From DASQEH01 sp963765725 (GTDB taxonomy: Bacteria > Actinomycetota > Actinomycetes > Propionibacteriales > Nocardioidaceae), in assembly GCA_963765725.1 (NCBI GenBank), contig CAVXXI010000001.1:806001-870000 (forward strand): a DNA stretch of 64,000 nucleotides. Direction: 5' to 3'. Positions 8,555 through 16,939 of the stretch are shown piece by piece (the first letter of the stretch is position 1; each line of letters opens with the position of its first letter). Position numbers and translations under genes: made by a program. The notes below the pieces were generated by a model. It was given only the letters and a program-made list of their open reading frames with translations, made no database searches and had not been told where the DNA came from.

Positions 8555-9288
8555 GCCGCGGCAACGGTCGTGTCAGAGGACCGGCGCGCCGGGAAGGCGC
8601 CAGGGAGCACCGTGTGCACGCCCTCGGCCATGCCTCGTCCCGAGGAGTGCCCGATCTCCTCGAGCCTTGCCAGGCAGCGGCCTCGAGCCGCCTCGTCGCC
8701 CTTCAGCGACGCCAGGTAAACCGCGAGCGCGTCGATGCAGCGACCGTCGACGGCCTGGCGGAGCAGACCGGCCGACGTCGCCGTTGTGGCCCCCTCCAGC
8801 TCGGCCGCGTCGACCGCGGCCGCCAGCTCGGCTCCGGCCGGATGCCGGGCTGCCAGCAGGGTGACCAGAGTCCCGCAGATCACGTCGTCGGCGTACGGGG
8901 TCAGGCCGTCGCCGGCCCCGAGCCGCGCCTGCCACGTCCGCAGCACGACCGTCGCCGCGCGCTCGTCGATGCAGTCGTACAGGTCGGCGCGGCGCGGCTC
9001 TGCGGGGCGCCACCAGCGGGCGACGCGGTGTTCGTCGTCGCCGATGCGCAGCCGGCCCGCCCCGAGCTCCACCGGCACCGGCCGCCCGTCGGGCAGCGGG
9101 GACGACACGACGATCCCGTGCGGCAGCCGCAAGCTCCGGGGCGACAGCAGACAGGCGACGACACGTCCGGACGAGTCGGCCAGCTGCCATGCCGCCGTCG
9201 ATGCGTGGGTGACCGCGAGCCGCTGCGGTGGGCCGTCCACCAGCGGTGCCAGACCGGCGCTGGCCGCGCAGCCCTTTCGTTCGCTCAC
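8551..9288 (-). CDS. allH: DUF2877 protein, AllH/YlbF-like carbamoyltransferase subunit
   Basis: This 245-residue protein is of the DUF2877 family, first gene of the minus-strand operon. The recognisable block is ARLGAGDGLTPYADDVICGTL, with the conserved G-x-GLTP-x-x-DD element. It is followed by a helix-rich C-terminal half (TSAGLLRQAVDGRC). AllH is the third subunit of the E. coli AllFGH oxamate carbamoyltransferase. Having all three homologues in order strongly indicates an assembled enzyme. Its ATG at 9288 faces a 416-bp intergenic region shared with the permease. Confidence 0.85.
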   Translation of the reverse strand: MSERKGCAASAGLAPLVDGPPQRLAVTHASTAAWQLADSSGRVVACLLSPRSLRLPHGIVVSSPLPDGRPVPVELGAGRLRIGDDEHRVARWWRPAEPRRADLYDCIDERAATVVLRTWQARLGAGDGLTPYADDVICGTLVTLLAARHPAGAELAAAVDAAELEGATTATSAGLLRQAVDGRCIDALAVYLASLKGDEAARGRCLARLEEIGHSSGRGMAEGVHTVLPGAFPARRSSDTTVAAA

Positions 9289-9449
9289 TGGTACCTCCGT
9301 CTGCCCCGGCGGACCGCCGGGCTACCTGCCTGGGACGCCTCGCCGGACGTCTGCCCCAGACGCTCGCTCAATGCCCTGGTTGGGACCGTATCGCTTCCGC
9401 GACGACCTCGGGAGCCGCGTCCTCATCCACGCGAGGCATCCGACCTTTC

Positions 9450-9512
9450 CGCCGAGACGTCGCCAGCGGTCCACTTCTGCCGGCGTGTCGCTCACTGATC
9501 GACGTCTCGGCG
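9450..9512 (-). repeat. 63-bp dispersed element, copy B
   Basis: This copy has perfect 12-bp inverted ends, CGCCGAGACGTC at 9450-9461 and GACGTCTCGGCG at 9501-9512. Its inner 39 bp match copy F in reverse orientation with few differences. It is the least degraded copy in the window. Confidence 0.95.
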
Positions 9513-9661
9513 AGGCTCGGGAGGCGGCGGGAGGCCGGCGGATTGCGGACTCGGCAGGCTCCGGGCGGCCGTGGCTCCTGCGGCCTCGGACCCAACGGGT
9601 ATGGCCTCCCGTGCGCGTCGCCGGGACAGCGGCCCCGCGGTTCCGGCATCCTGGTGCCACC

Positions 9662-9675
9662 GTGACCCGGGTCAC
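9662..9675. promoter_or_regulatory. Perfect 14-bp palindrome upstream of permease, candidate operator
   Basis: GTGACCCGGGTCAC is a perfect palindrome ending 29 bp before the permease ATG and 10 bp before its AGGAG ribosome-binding site. The position suits repressor binding over a promoter or early transcript. The cognate regulator is unknown; no other exact copy was noticed. Confidence 0.5.
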
Positions 9676-9704
9676 ACCTCGGGCCCGATGAAGAGGAGTC
9701 CACC

Positions 9705-11147
9705 ATGGCCCTTAACTGGCAGGTCGTGTACAACGGCAAGACGCCTCCGCCCGGGCAGGCGGTGGCGCCCGACGAGCGGCTCTCGTGGGGCCGGACCGTG
9801 GGCCTCGGGGCTCAGCACGTCGTGGCCATGTTCGGGGCGACCTTCGTCTTCCCGCTCGTGATGGGGCTCAACCCGCAGCTCGCCATCATGATGAGCGGGA
9901 TCGCCACGATCTGCTTCCTGCTGATCGTGCAGGGCAAGGTACCCAGCTACCTGGGTACTAGCGCCTCGTTCGTCGGCGGCGTCGCGGCCGTGCGTGCCCA
10001 GGGCGGTGACTCCTCCGACGTCACCGGCGCCATCCTGATCGCCGGTTTCGTCCTGCTCCTCGTCGGGGTCATCATCCACTTCGCCGGATCGCACACGCTG
10101 CAGGCGGTGCTCCCGCCGGCGGTCACCGGTGCCGTCGTGATGCTGATCGGGTTCAACCTGGCGCCCGTCGTAGCCAGCATCTACTGGCCGCAGGACCAGT
10201 GGGTCGCGTTCCTCACCATGACGTTCGTGATCTTGGTATCGGTAGGTGTCCGGGGCTTCCTCGGCCGGATCGCGATCTTCCTCGGGCTGATCTTCGGGTA
10301 CGTCCTGTCCTGGCTCGCCGACGCCCTGTTCGGCTCGATCACCTCGTTCAACGCGGCTACCGGCAAGGTCGACACCCACGACCGGGTCAGCTGGGCCGGC
10401 GTGAAGGCCGCGGACTGGATCGGCTTCCCGCCCCACACCGACAACGCCGCGGGAGTCGTCGGGTGGCACTGGCCCAGCTTCTCGATCACGTTCACCCTGC
10501 TGGTGCTTCCCGCGGTCATCGCGCTGATCGCGGAGAACACCGGTCACGTCAAGGCAGTGGGCGAGATGACGCACCGCGACCTCAACCCCGTCATGGGGCG
10601 GGCGATCGCCGCCGACGGCTTCGGCACCATGCTCGCCAGCTCGGTCGGCGGGTCGCCGACCACGACGTACGCCGAGAACATCGGCGTGATGGCGGCTACA
10701 CGCGTGTACTCCACCGCCGCGTACTACGTGGCCGCGATCGTGGCGGTCATCTTCGGGCTCAGCCCGAAGTTCGGGGCGCTGGTCGCCTCCACCCCAGGTG
10801 GCGTGCTCGGCGGGATCACCGTGGTCCTGTACGGCATGATCGGCCTGCTGGGCGCGAAGATCTGGAAGGAGAACAACGTCGACCTCGGCAACCCCGTCAA
10901 CCTCGTGCCCCTGGCGGCAGGCATCATCATCGCCATCGGCGGAACGGCGCTGAAGATCAGCGACAACTTCACGCTGTCCGGTATCGCTCTCGGCACGATC
11001 GTCGTCGTTGTGTTCTACCATCTGGCCAGGGCCGTCGCACCGGAGCACCTGCGCGGAGAAGACCCGGGGACCCTGATCGAGGTCGGCGAGCCGGGGATGT
11101 ACGAGGTCGACGACGACACGGGGGGTCGCCACCGCGACCGGCCATGA
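9705..11147 (+). CDS. NCS2-family nucleobase:cation symporter (uracil/xanthine-type permease)
   Basis: This 480-residue polytopic membrane protein (about 12-14 helices) imports nucleobases with protons or sodium. The signature region IALIAENTGHVKAVGEMTH followed by GFGTMLASSVGGSPTTTYAENIG is close to UraA/RutG uracil carriers, including the substrate-binding Glu of AENTG. GAQHVVAMFGATFVFPL is the typical first helix. An AGGAG site precedes the ATG. It heads the plus-strand catabolic genes, so its substrate is probably what the downstream Mo-hydroxylase oxidises. Uracil or thymine is my preferred guess; xanthine cannot be excluded. Confidence 0.9.
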   Translation: MALNWQVVYNGKTPPPGQAVAPDERLSWGRTVGLGAQHVVAMFGATFVFPLVMGLNPQLAIMMSGIATICFLLIVQGKVPSYLGTSASFVGGVAAVRAQGGDSSDVTGAILIAGFVLLLVGVIIHFAGSHTLQAVLPPAVTGAVVMLIGFNLAPVVASIYWPQDQWVAFLTMTFVILVSVGVRGFLGRIAIFLGLIFGYVLSWLADALFGSITSFNAATGKVDTHDRVSWAGVKAADWIGFPPHTDNAAGVVGWHWPSFSITFTLLVLPAVIALIAENTGHVKAVGEMTHRDLNPVMGRAIAADGFGTMLASSVGGSPTTTYAENIGVMAATRVYSTAAYYVAAIVAVIFGLSPKFGALVASTPGGVLGGITVVLYGMIGLLGAKIWKENNVDLGNPVNLVPLAAGIIIAIGGTALKISDNFTLSGIALGTIVVVVFYHLARAVAPEHLRGEDPGTLIEVGEPGMYEVDDDTGGRHRDRP

Positions 11148-11171
11148 CCAGGAGAGGCAGGCACACCGCAC

Positions 11172-12047
11172 GTGAAGCCCGCCTCCTTCGTGTACCACCG
11201 GCCGGCCACGCTCGACGAGGCGGGCGACATGCTGGCCTCGACGCACGGCAAGGTGCTCGCCGGCGGCCAGAGCCTCATCCCGATCATGTCGATGCGGCTC
11301 GCGAGCCCCGCCGACCTGGTCGACATCAACCCGGTCGCCGGGCTCGACGCCATCGAGGTGACCGACTCCGCAGTCCGGGTCGGCTGCCTTGTCCGGCATC
11401 GTGCGCTGGAGCTCGACGAGGGCGCCCACGCAGCAAACCCCCTGCTACGCAGGGCGACCGCATGCGTGGCGCACCCGACGATCCGCAACCGCGGCACGAC
11501 GGTCGGCAGTCTGGTCCACGCTGACCCCGCCGCCGAGATGCCCGGGGTCCTCGCCCTGCTCGGCGGGTCCGTCGAGGCGTACAGCCGGTCGGCGGGCACG
11601 CGCTCGGTGGCAGCGGAGGACTTCTTCGTCGGGCCCCTCGAGTGCTGCCTGCGCGACGACGAGATCGCCGTCGCCGCCACCTTCCCCCATCCGGAGCCGC
11701 GCACCGGGTCCGCATGGGTCGAGCTGGCCCGCAGGCACGGCGACTACGCGCTCGTCGGTGTGGGCGCCCTGGTGACCCTCGACGCCGACCAGCACGTGGT
11801 GGCCGCACGGGCTGCCCTCATCAGCGTCAGCACCGCGCCGGTGGTGGTCGACCTGGCGGCGGTCGCCGGAGGAGCGGCCCTCGACGCGGTCGACTGGACG
11901 GGTGCGGACGACGTCCTCGGCTCGGCCCTCGATCCCGAGGCCGACATCCACGCGACGGCGCAGTATCGGGCTCAGCTCTCGCGGGTGCTCACCCGGCGAG
12001 CCCTGTCGGCCGCGACCGACGACGCCGCACGTCGGGTGGCCGCCTGA
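11172..12047 (+). CDS. Molybdenum hydroxylase, FAD-binding medium subunit (CoxM-like)
   Basis: This 291-residue subunit passes electrons from the iron-sulfur subunit to FAD and onward to an acceptor. FAD-binding motifs are VLAGGQSLIPIMSMRLASP near residue 30 and TTVGSLVHADPAAEMP near residue 115. It starts at a GTG (VKPASFVYHRP) 24 bp after the permease stop. Its stop overlaps the small subunit by one base (TGATG). The three subunits are in M-S-L order, as in CO dehydrogenases, but the large subunit does not have the CO-specific active site. Confidence 0.92.
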   Translation: MKPASFVYHRPATLDEAGDMLASTHGKVLAGGQSLIPIMSMRLASPADLVDINPVAGLDAIEVTDSAVRVGCLVRHRALELDEGAHAANPLLRRATACVAHPTIRNRGTTVGSLVHADPAAEMPGVLALLGGSVEAYSRSAGTRSVAAEDFFVGPLECCLRDDEIAVAATFPHPEPRTGSAWVELARRHGDYALVGVGALVTLDADQHVVAARAALISVSTAPVVVDLAAVAGGAALDAVDWTGADDVLGSALDPEADIHATAQYRAQLSRVLTRRALSAATDDAARRVAA

Positions 12048-12544
12048 TGGCCGAGCCGCTGCACCAGGTGTCCCTCGACCTCAACGGCACGCCGACGCAG
12101 CTGAGCGTCCCCGCGAGGCGGCTGCTCTCCGACGCGATCCGCCACGACGCCGGCCTCACCGGAACGCACGTCGGCTGCGAGCACGGGGTCTGCGGTGCCT
12201 GCACTGTCCTCGTCGACGGGGTGCCGATGCGGTCGTGCCTGATGTTCGCCGTCTCCGCCGAGGGCGCGTCGATCACCACCATCGAGGGCTGTACGGCCGA
12301 CGGCGGCGAGCTGGGCCACGTCCAGCAGGCGTTCCGCGACTGCCATGCGCTGCAGTGCGGGTTCTGTACGCCCGGGTTCGTCACCACGATCACGGCGTTC
12401 CTCGAAACCTGCGACGACCCGACCGAGGCGCAGGCGCGGGAGGCGATCGGCGGCAACCTGTGCCGGTGCACCGGCTACCAGAACATCGTGGCGGCGGTAC
12501 TCCGCGCGGCCGAGCTGAAGCGCGAAGCGTCGGCCCCGGCGTGA
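12047..12544 (+). CDS. Molybdenum hydroxylase, [2Fe-2S] small subunit (CoxS-like)
   Basis: This 165-residue electron-transfer subunit binds two [2Fe-2S] clusters. The plant-ferredoxin-type site is GCEHGVCGACTV with a later CLMF. The second, C-terminal site is QCGFCTPGF plus NLCRCTGYQNI. It has the usual length for the family. Its ends overlap the neighbouring subunit genes by 1 and 4 bp, so the three are made stoichiometrically from one message. Confidence 0.95.
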   Translation: MAEPLHQVSLDLNGTPTQLSVPARRLLSDAIRHDAGLTGTHVGCEHGVCGACTVLVDGVPMRSCLMFAVSAEGASITTIEGCTADGGELGHVQQAFRDCHALQCGFCTPGFVTTITAFLETCDDPTEAQAREAIGGNLCRCTGYQNIVAAVLRAAELKREASAPA

Positions 12545-14946
12545 CGACCAAGCTCTTCGGCCAGCGGATCCCCCGGGTCGAGGACCCCCGCCTGCTGACC
12601 GGGCGTGGCCGCTACCTCGACGACCTCGGGCAGGACGCCCTCGCCGCCGCGTTCGTACGGAGCCCGCACGCCCACGCCCGCATCACCGACATCGACGTGA
12701 GCGCGGCCCTCGACGTCGACGGCCTGGTCGCGATCTACACCTATGACGACCTCGACGGGCGTACCGGCGAACCGCTCCCACTGCTGATCCCCCACCCGAC
12801 GCTGACGCACGGGCGTACGCCTCACGCCCTGGCCAAGGACGAGGTCAACCACGTCGGCGAGGCGGTCGTCATGGTCGTGGCGACCGACCGCTACGTCGCC
12901 GAGGACGCCGCCGGGCTCGTCGCGGTCGGCTACCAGCTCCTGCCCCCCGTGGTGGGAGTAGCCGCCGCGCGTGACGGGGAGGTGCTGGTCCACGACGACG
13001 TACCAGGCAACGTGGCGGCCAACGCGACCCAGGAGTACGGCGACGCGGCGGCGGCGATCGCGGCGGCCCCGCACCGGGCGTCACTGTCACTGTCGATCCA
13101 GCGCAGCGCCTCCATGCCCTTGGAGGGCAAGGGCGTGGTGGCCCGCTGGGACTCCGACGACGCGTCACTGCTCGTCCACACGTCCACGCAGACGTCGACC
13201 AGCGTCCGCCAGGCCATCGCGGCCAAGCTGTCGCTTCCCGTCGACCGCGTCGAGGTGGTGACACCCGACGTCGGTGGCGGGTTCGGCGTCAAGATCGTGC
13301 ACCCGTGGCCCGAGGAGATCCTGGTGCCCTGGGCCGCGATCCGCCTCGGCCGGCCCGTCAAGTGGACCGAGGACCGCCGCGAGCACTTCGTCTCCTCGGC
13401 GCACGAGCGTGGCCAGCTGCACGAGGTCGAGTACGGCTACGACGACGAGGGCCACCTGCTGGGCCTCTCGGTCCGGTTCTGGCACGACAACGGCGCGTAC
13501 ACGCCGTACGGGCTGATCGTGCCCATCATCACCGCGACCCAGCTGCTCGGGCCCTACAAGCCCGGCGCGTACCGCGTCGAGTTCTGGAGCCTGTACACCA
13601 ACACGGTGCTCGTGACCCCCTATCGCGGAGCCGGGCGGCCGCAAGGATGCTTCGTGATGGAGCGGGTCATGGACGCGATCGCACGCGACCTCGGGCTCGA
13701 CCGGACGACCGTCCGCGAGCGCAACTTCATCCAGCCCGACGAGATGCCGTACGACCACGGTCTCGTCTTCCAGGACGGCCGCGCGCTCTGCTACGACTCC
13801 GGCGACTTTCCGGCCACGCTGGCCAAGCTCAAGGCGCTGGTCGGCTGGGACGAGTTCCCCGCCTACCGTGAGCAGGCGCGCGCGGAGGGCCGGACCGTCG
13901 GCATCGGCATCGGCTGCTACGTCGAGGGCACCGGCGTCGGCCCGTACGAGGGCGGACACCTTCGGGTCGAGACCGACGGCACCGTGGTCGTCTCCACCGG
14001 CCTGACGAGCCAGGGCCAGGGACACCAGACGATGCTGGCGCAGATCGTCGCCGACGAGCTCGGGGTGCCGATGTCGCGCGTCAAGGTCACGACCGGGGAC
14101 ACCCGCCGGTTCAAGTACGCCGTCGGCACGTTCGCCTCCCGGACCGCGGTGATGTCCGGCAACGCGGTGGCGCTGACCGCCCGCAAGGTCCGCGAGAAGG
14201 CGCTGAGGATCGCCGCCGACGCGCTCGAGGCCAACCCCGAGGACCTGCAGATCGTCGACGGGAAGGTGTCCGTGACGGGCGTCTCCGGGCCGCAGATCGA
14301 CCTCGGCACGGTGGCGGTCTTGTCCAACCCTCTCCGCTACGCCTTCGACGACGCCGCAGCGCAGGCCACCCAGTTCTCCGGGCCGGTCGACCCGCGCACG
14401 CCTCCGGTGGCGCCGGGCGAGGAGCCCGGGCTCGAGGGGTCGGCGTACTACTCACCGCCCCAGTCGACCTTCGCCAACGGCATGCACGCGGTCGTCGTCG
14501 AGACCGACCCCGAGACCGCCGAGGTCACGATCCTGCGCTACTGCGTCGTGCACGACTGCGGCACGGTCATCAACCCGATGATCGTCGAGGGGCAGGTACA
14601 CGGCGGTGTCGCCCAGGGAGTCGGCGGCGCCCTGTACGAGCGGATGGAGTACGACGAGTCCGGCCAGCTCGTCAACGCGTCGTTCATGGACTTCCTGATG
14701 CCGTACGCGAGCGAGGTACCGCACATCGAGATCGACCATCTGGAGACCCCATCGCCGCTCAACACTCTCGGGGTGAAGGGCGCGGGGGAGGCGGGCGTGA
14801 TCCCCGGCTCGGCCGCCATCGCCTCCGCCATCGAGGACGCGGAGGGCATCGAGATCCGAGCCATGCCCATCTCGCCGAGCGAGCTGTTCTCGCTGCGGGC
14901 CGACCGCGGGCGCAACCGTGCGATCGTTGCGGACGTCACCGATTAG
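12541..14946 (+). CDS. Molybdenum hydroxylase, molybdopterin-binding large subunit (form II CoxL-like)
   Basis: This 801-residue catalytic subunit hydroxylates an N-heterocycle or similar substrate with water-derived oxygen. The start is GTG, TTKLFGQRIPRVEDPRLLTG. Mo-cofactor segments are VTPDVGGGFGVKI, SQGQGHQTMLAQI and the C-terminal GVKGAGEAGVIPGSAA, whose Glu is the general base. The active-site loop reads PYRGAGRPQG, the form II type, and not the AYxCSFR of true CO dehydrogenase. CO oxidation is therefore unlikely despite the cox-like arrangement. Next to a uracil-type permease and a barbiturase, uracil/thymine oxidation at C6 to (5-methyl)barbiturate is the most coherent role (inference). 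Confidence 0.92.
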   Translation: MTTKLFGQRIPRVEDPRLLTGRGRYLDDLGQDALAAAFVRSPHAHARITDIDVSAALDVDGLVAIYTYDDLDGRTGEPLPLLIPHPTLTHGRTPHALAKDEVNHVGEAVVMVVATDRYVAEDAAGLVAVGYQLLPPVVGVAAARDGEVLVHDDVPGNVAANATQEYGDAAAAIAAAPHRASLSLSIQRSASMPLEGKGVVARWDSDDASLLVHTSTQTSTSVRQAIAAKLSLPVDRVEVVTPDVGGGFGVKIVHPWPEEILVPWAAIRLGRPVKWTEDRREHFVSSAHERGQLHEVEYGYDDEGHLLGLSVRFWHDNGAYTPYGLIVPIITATQLLGPYKPGAYRVEFWSLYTNTVLVTPYRGAGRPQGCFVMERVMDAIARDLGLDRTTVRERNFIQPDEMPYDHGLVFQDGRALCYDSGDFPATLAKLKALVGWDEFPAYREQARAEGRTVGIGIGCYVEGTGVGPYEGGHLRVETDGTVVVSTGLTSQGQGHQTMLAQIVADELGVPMSRVKVTTGDTRRFKYAVGTFASRTAVMSGNAVALTARKVREKALRIAADALEANPEDLQIVDGKVSVTGVSGPQIDLGTVAVLSNPLRYAFDDAAAQATQFSGPVDPRTPPVAPGEEPGLEGSAYYSPPQSTFANGMHAVVVETDPETAEVTILRYCVVHDCGTVINPMIVEGQVHGGVAQGVGGALYERMEYDESGQLVNASFMDFLMPYASEVPHIEIDHLETPSPLNTLGVKGAGEAGVIPGSAAIASAIEDAEGIEIRAMPISPSELFSLRADRGRNRAIVADVTD

Positions 14947-14957
14947 CAGGCGACGGC

Positions 14958-14996
14958 GCGCTGGGCGGGTCGCGCAGGCGCTGGGCGGCTCGCGCA
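14958..14996. repeat. 20-bp-period direct repeat downstream of the large subunit
   Basis: Two 19-bp copies of GCGCTGGGCGGSTCGCGCA (14958-14976, 14978-14996) follow the stop codon by 12 bp. The rest of 14947-15233 shows no gene and no clear terminator. Confidence 0.7.
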
Positions 14997-15233
14997 CCCG
15001 AAAGGTCCGGCCTCGGTGTCGCTGGGGCTGCCGGGAGCTCGGATCCTCCGCGTGCAGAGCCGGGGAACCCCTGGAAGTCGGATCAAGCGCGGGGAGATCC
15101 TGGGCCGCAAGGCGACCGCTCCAGAGCGCGACGACTCGCCCCGCACGCGCTCGCCGCCGTAGATTGTCACCAGCCCTGCCCGCGCCGATCGGGGTCCACG
15201 GCACGGCGCGACGACCCTGGCTCGAAGGCGCCC

Positions 15234-15971
15234 ATGAAGGTTACGGGAACCGCACTCTTCGACGCACCCCGTGAGCAGGTGTGGGAGGCGCTGAACGACC
15301 CCGCCGTACTGGTCCGCACGATCCCCGGCTGCCAGCGCCTCGAGGCGATCGGCCCCGACGCGTACACGATGACGATCACGGCCGGCGTGGCCTCGATCAA
15401 GGGGCTGTACTCCGGCGAGGTCCGGCTGACCGAGCAGGCGCCGCTCGACACGTTCGTCCTGGAGGCCTCGGGGTCCGGTACGCCGGGGACCGTCAGCGCC
15501 AGCGTGCTCGTTCGGCTGTCCGACGAGGACGGGACGGACGGCCCCCGCACCGCCCTCACGTACGACGCGGACGCCGCAGTCGGCGGCATGATCGCGGGCG
15601 TGGGCCAGCGGATGCTCGCCGGAGTGGCCAAGAAGACGGCCGGCGAGTTCTTCTCGGCCGTCGACGACCTGCTCACCGGCAACGCGGCACGGGGGAGGGA
15701 CACCGCGGCGACCGAGATGGAGCCGGGAGCCGGACCTCCGCCTGAGACGAGCGGCCAGGACGGCGCCGCGGCAGGTACTGGCGCCGGAGCCGGGAAGGTT
15801 GCTGCGTCCGCCGGCCAGGGCCGCGTTTACGAGGCGCCGGGCGCAGGCGCGGCCCTCGGCTCGGCGGGTGCCGGCGCCGACTTCACCCGCGGTGCCCTCG
15901 TGGGTGCCGCCGCCGCCCTGCTCGGGGCGCTCGTCGGCGGCTGGCTGGCCGCGCGCCGTCGGGACACCTGA
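15234..15971 (+). CDS. CoxG-like SRPBCC protein with C-terminal membrane anchor
   Basis: This 245-residue protein has an N-terminal SRPBCC/CoxG domain (about 1-150). Its start MKVTGTALFDAPREQVWEAL and the segment DPAVLVRTIPGCQRLEAIG are typical. A Gly/Ala-rich linker (about 155-215) and one C-terminal helix (ALVGAAAALLGALVGGWLAA) followed by RRRDT follow. CoxG proteins dock Mo-hydroxylases at the membrane and in mycobacteria carry menaquinone. Here it probably couples the upstream hydroxylase to the respiratory chain. It lies 287 bp after the large subunit, in the same direction. Confidence 0.88.
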   Translation: MKVTGTALFDAPREQVWEALNDPAVLVRTIPGCQRLEAIGPDAYTMTITAGVASIKGLYSGEVRLTEQAPLDTFVLEASGSGTPGTVSASVLVRLSDEDGTDGPRTALTYDADAAVGGMIAGVGQRMLAGVAKKTAGEFFSAVDDLLTGNAARGRDTAATEMEPGAGPPPETSGQDGAAAGTGAGAGKVAASAGQGRVYEAPGAGAALGSAGAGADFTRGALVGAAAALLGALVGGWLAARRRDT

Positions 15972-16007
15972 CCAGAGCGCTACGACACCGACGACGAGGA
16001 GACACCG

Positions 16008-16939
16008 ATGAGAGCCTTCACCGCGGCCGCCCTTCAGGTGCAGCCGATCGCGGCACCGCTGAGCGCGGCGACCATCGAGGCCAACGTCGCGCACTGTGTC
16101 GACTGGGTGCACAGGTGCTCGGAGCAGACGGGAGCCGAGCTCATCGTGCTTCCCGAGACGTGTACGACCGGCTTCTCGCCGGGGTCGGTCCCGAGGAGCT
16201 CTGGGACCTCGTCGACGTGCTGCCGGGCGCCCAGACGAAGCCACTCGACGACGCGGCCGCCGAGCTCGGCGTCCACCTCGTCTACGGGGCGTACGAGCGT
16301 GGGCGCGACCGCGGCGTCGTGTACAACTCCGCAGCGCTGGCCGGCCCGGCCGGCGACCTCCTCGGCGTGTACCACAAGACCCACCCGTTCTGTACCGAGA
16401 TCGTCACCGGCGGCGGCTGGGTGACCCCCGGCGACGACACCTGCGTGGTGGACACCGAGCTGGGGCGCATCGCGCTCATCATCTGCTTCGACGGCGACTA
16501 TCCGGAGCTGTCGCGCATCAGCGCGATCCAGGGCGCCGAGGTCATCGCGCGCCCGTCCGCGCTGCTGCGAAGCGCCGACATCTGGGAGCTCACCAACCGG
16601 GCGCGCGCGTACGACAACCACGTCTTCGTCATCGGCGCGAACGCCACCGGCATCGACCCCGCCGGAGCGATCTACTTCGGCAACTCGATGATCGTGACAC
16701 CGGTGGCTGACGTCGTCGCTCGCGGCTCGAGCTTCGAGCAGTGGGTGACCGCGCGCCTCGACCCCGACGAGGCGCTTGCCTCGCTGACCCCCGGCTCGAG
16801 CGTGCCGCAGGGCTTCGACCACCTCGCCGACCGCAACCTGGCGCTGATCAAGAACCACCTCCAGACGCTGGCCGAGCCCGCCTGGACGTCGTTCGGGTAC
16901 CGCCGCGCCGGTGAGCCGAAGCCGCACCGGGCTCCGTGA
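16008..16939 (+). CDS. Nitrilase-superfamily C-N hydrolase (amidase), one apparent frameshift
   Basis: This is a carbon-nitrogen hydrolase of about 310 residues with the full catalytic triad. Glu lies in LIVLPETCTTGF, Lys in VYHKTHPFCTE and Cys in IALIICFDGDYPEL. It hydrolyses an amide or N-carbamoyl group. The first about 57 residues are in one frame and the rest in another. They join near 16178, where TTGFSPG should continue into VGPEELWDLVDVLPG; one G missing from a G run explains this. The gene follows coxG by 36 bp and overlaps hyuA by 4 bp. In context it could act on malonamate, ureidomalonate or an N-carbamoyl amino acid. Confidence 0.82.

Larger units (their letters stand above)
9289..9704. 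other. Divergent regulatory region between allHFG-like operon and permease
   Basis: These 416 bp hold one copy of the 63-bp dispersed element (9450-9512) and a perfect 14-bp palindrome (9662-9675) close to the permease start. No gene is supported. This is the natural place for coordinated control of the two transcription units. Confidence 0.55.

Noticed and set aside
12541..14946. Aerobic CO dehydrogenase (coxL form I)
   Set aside because: The active-site loop is PYRGAGR, the form II type, and the neighbours are nucleobase genes.
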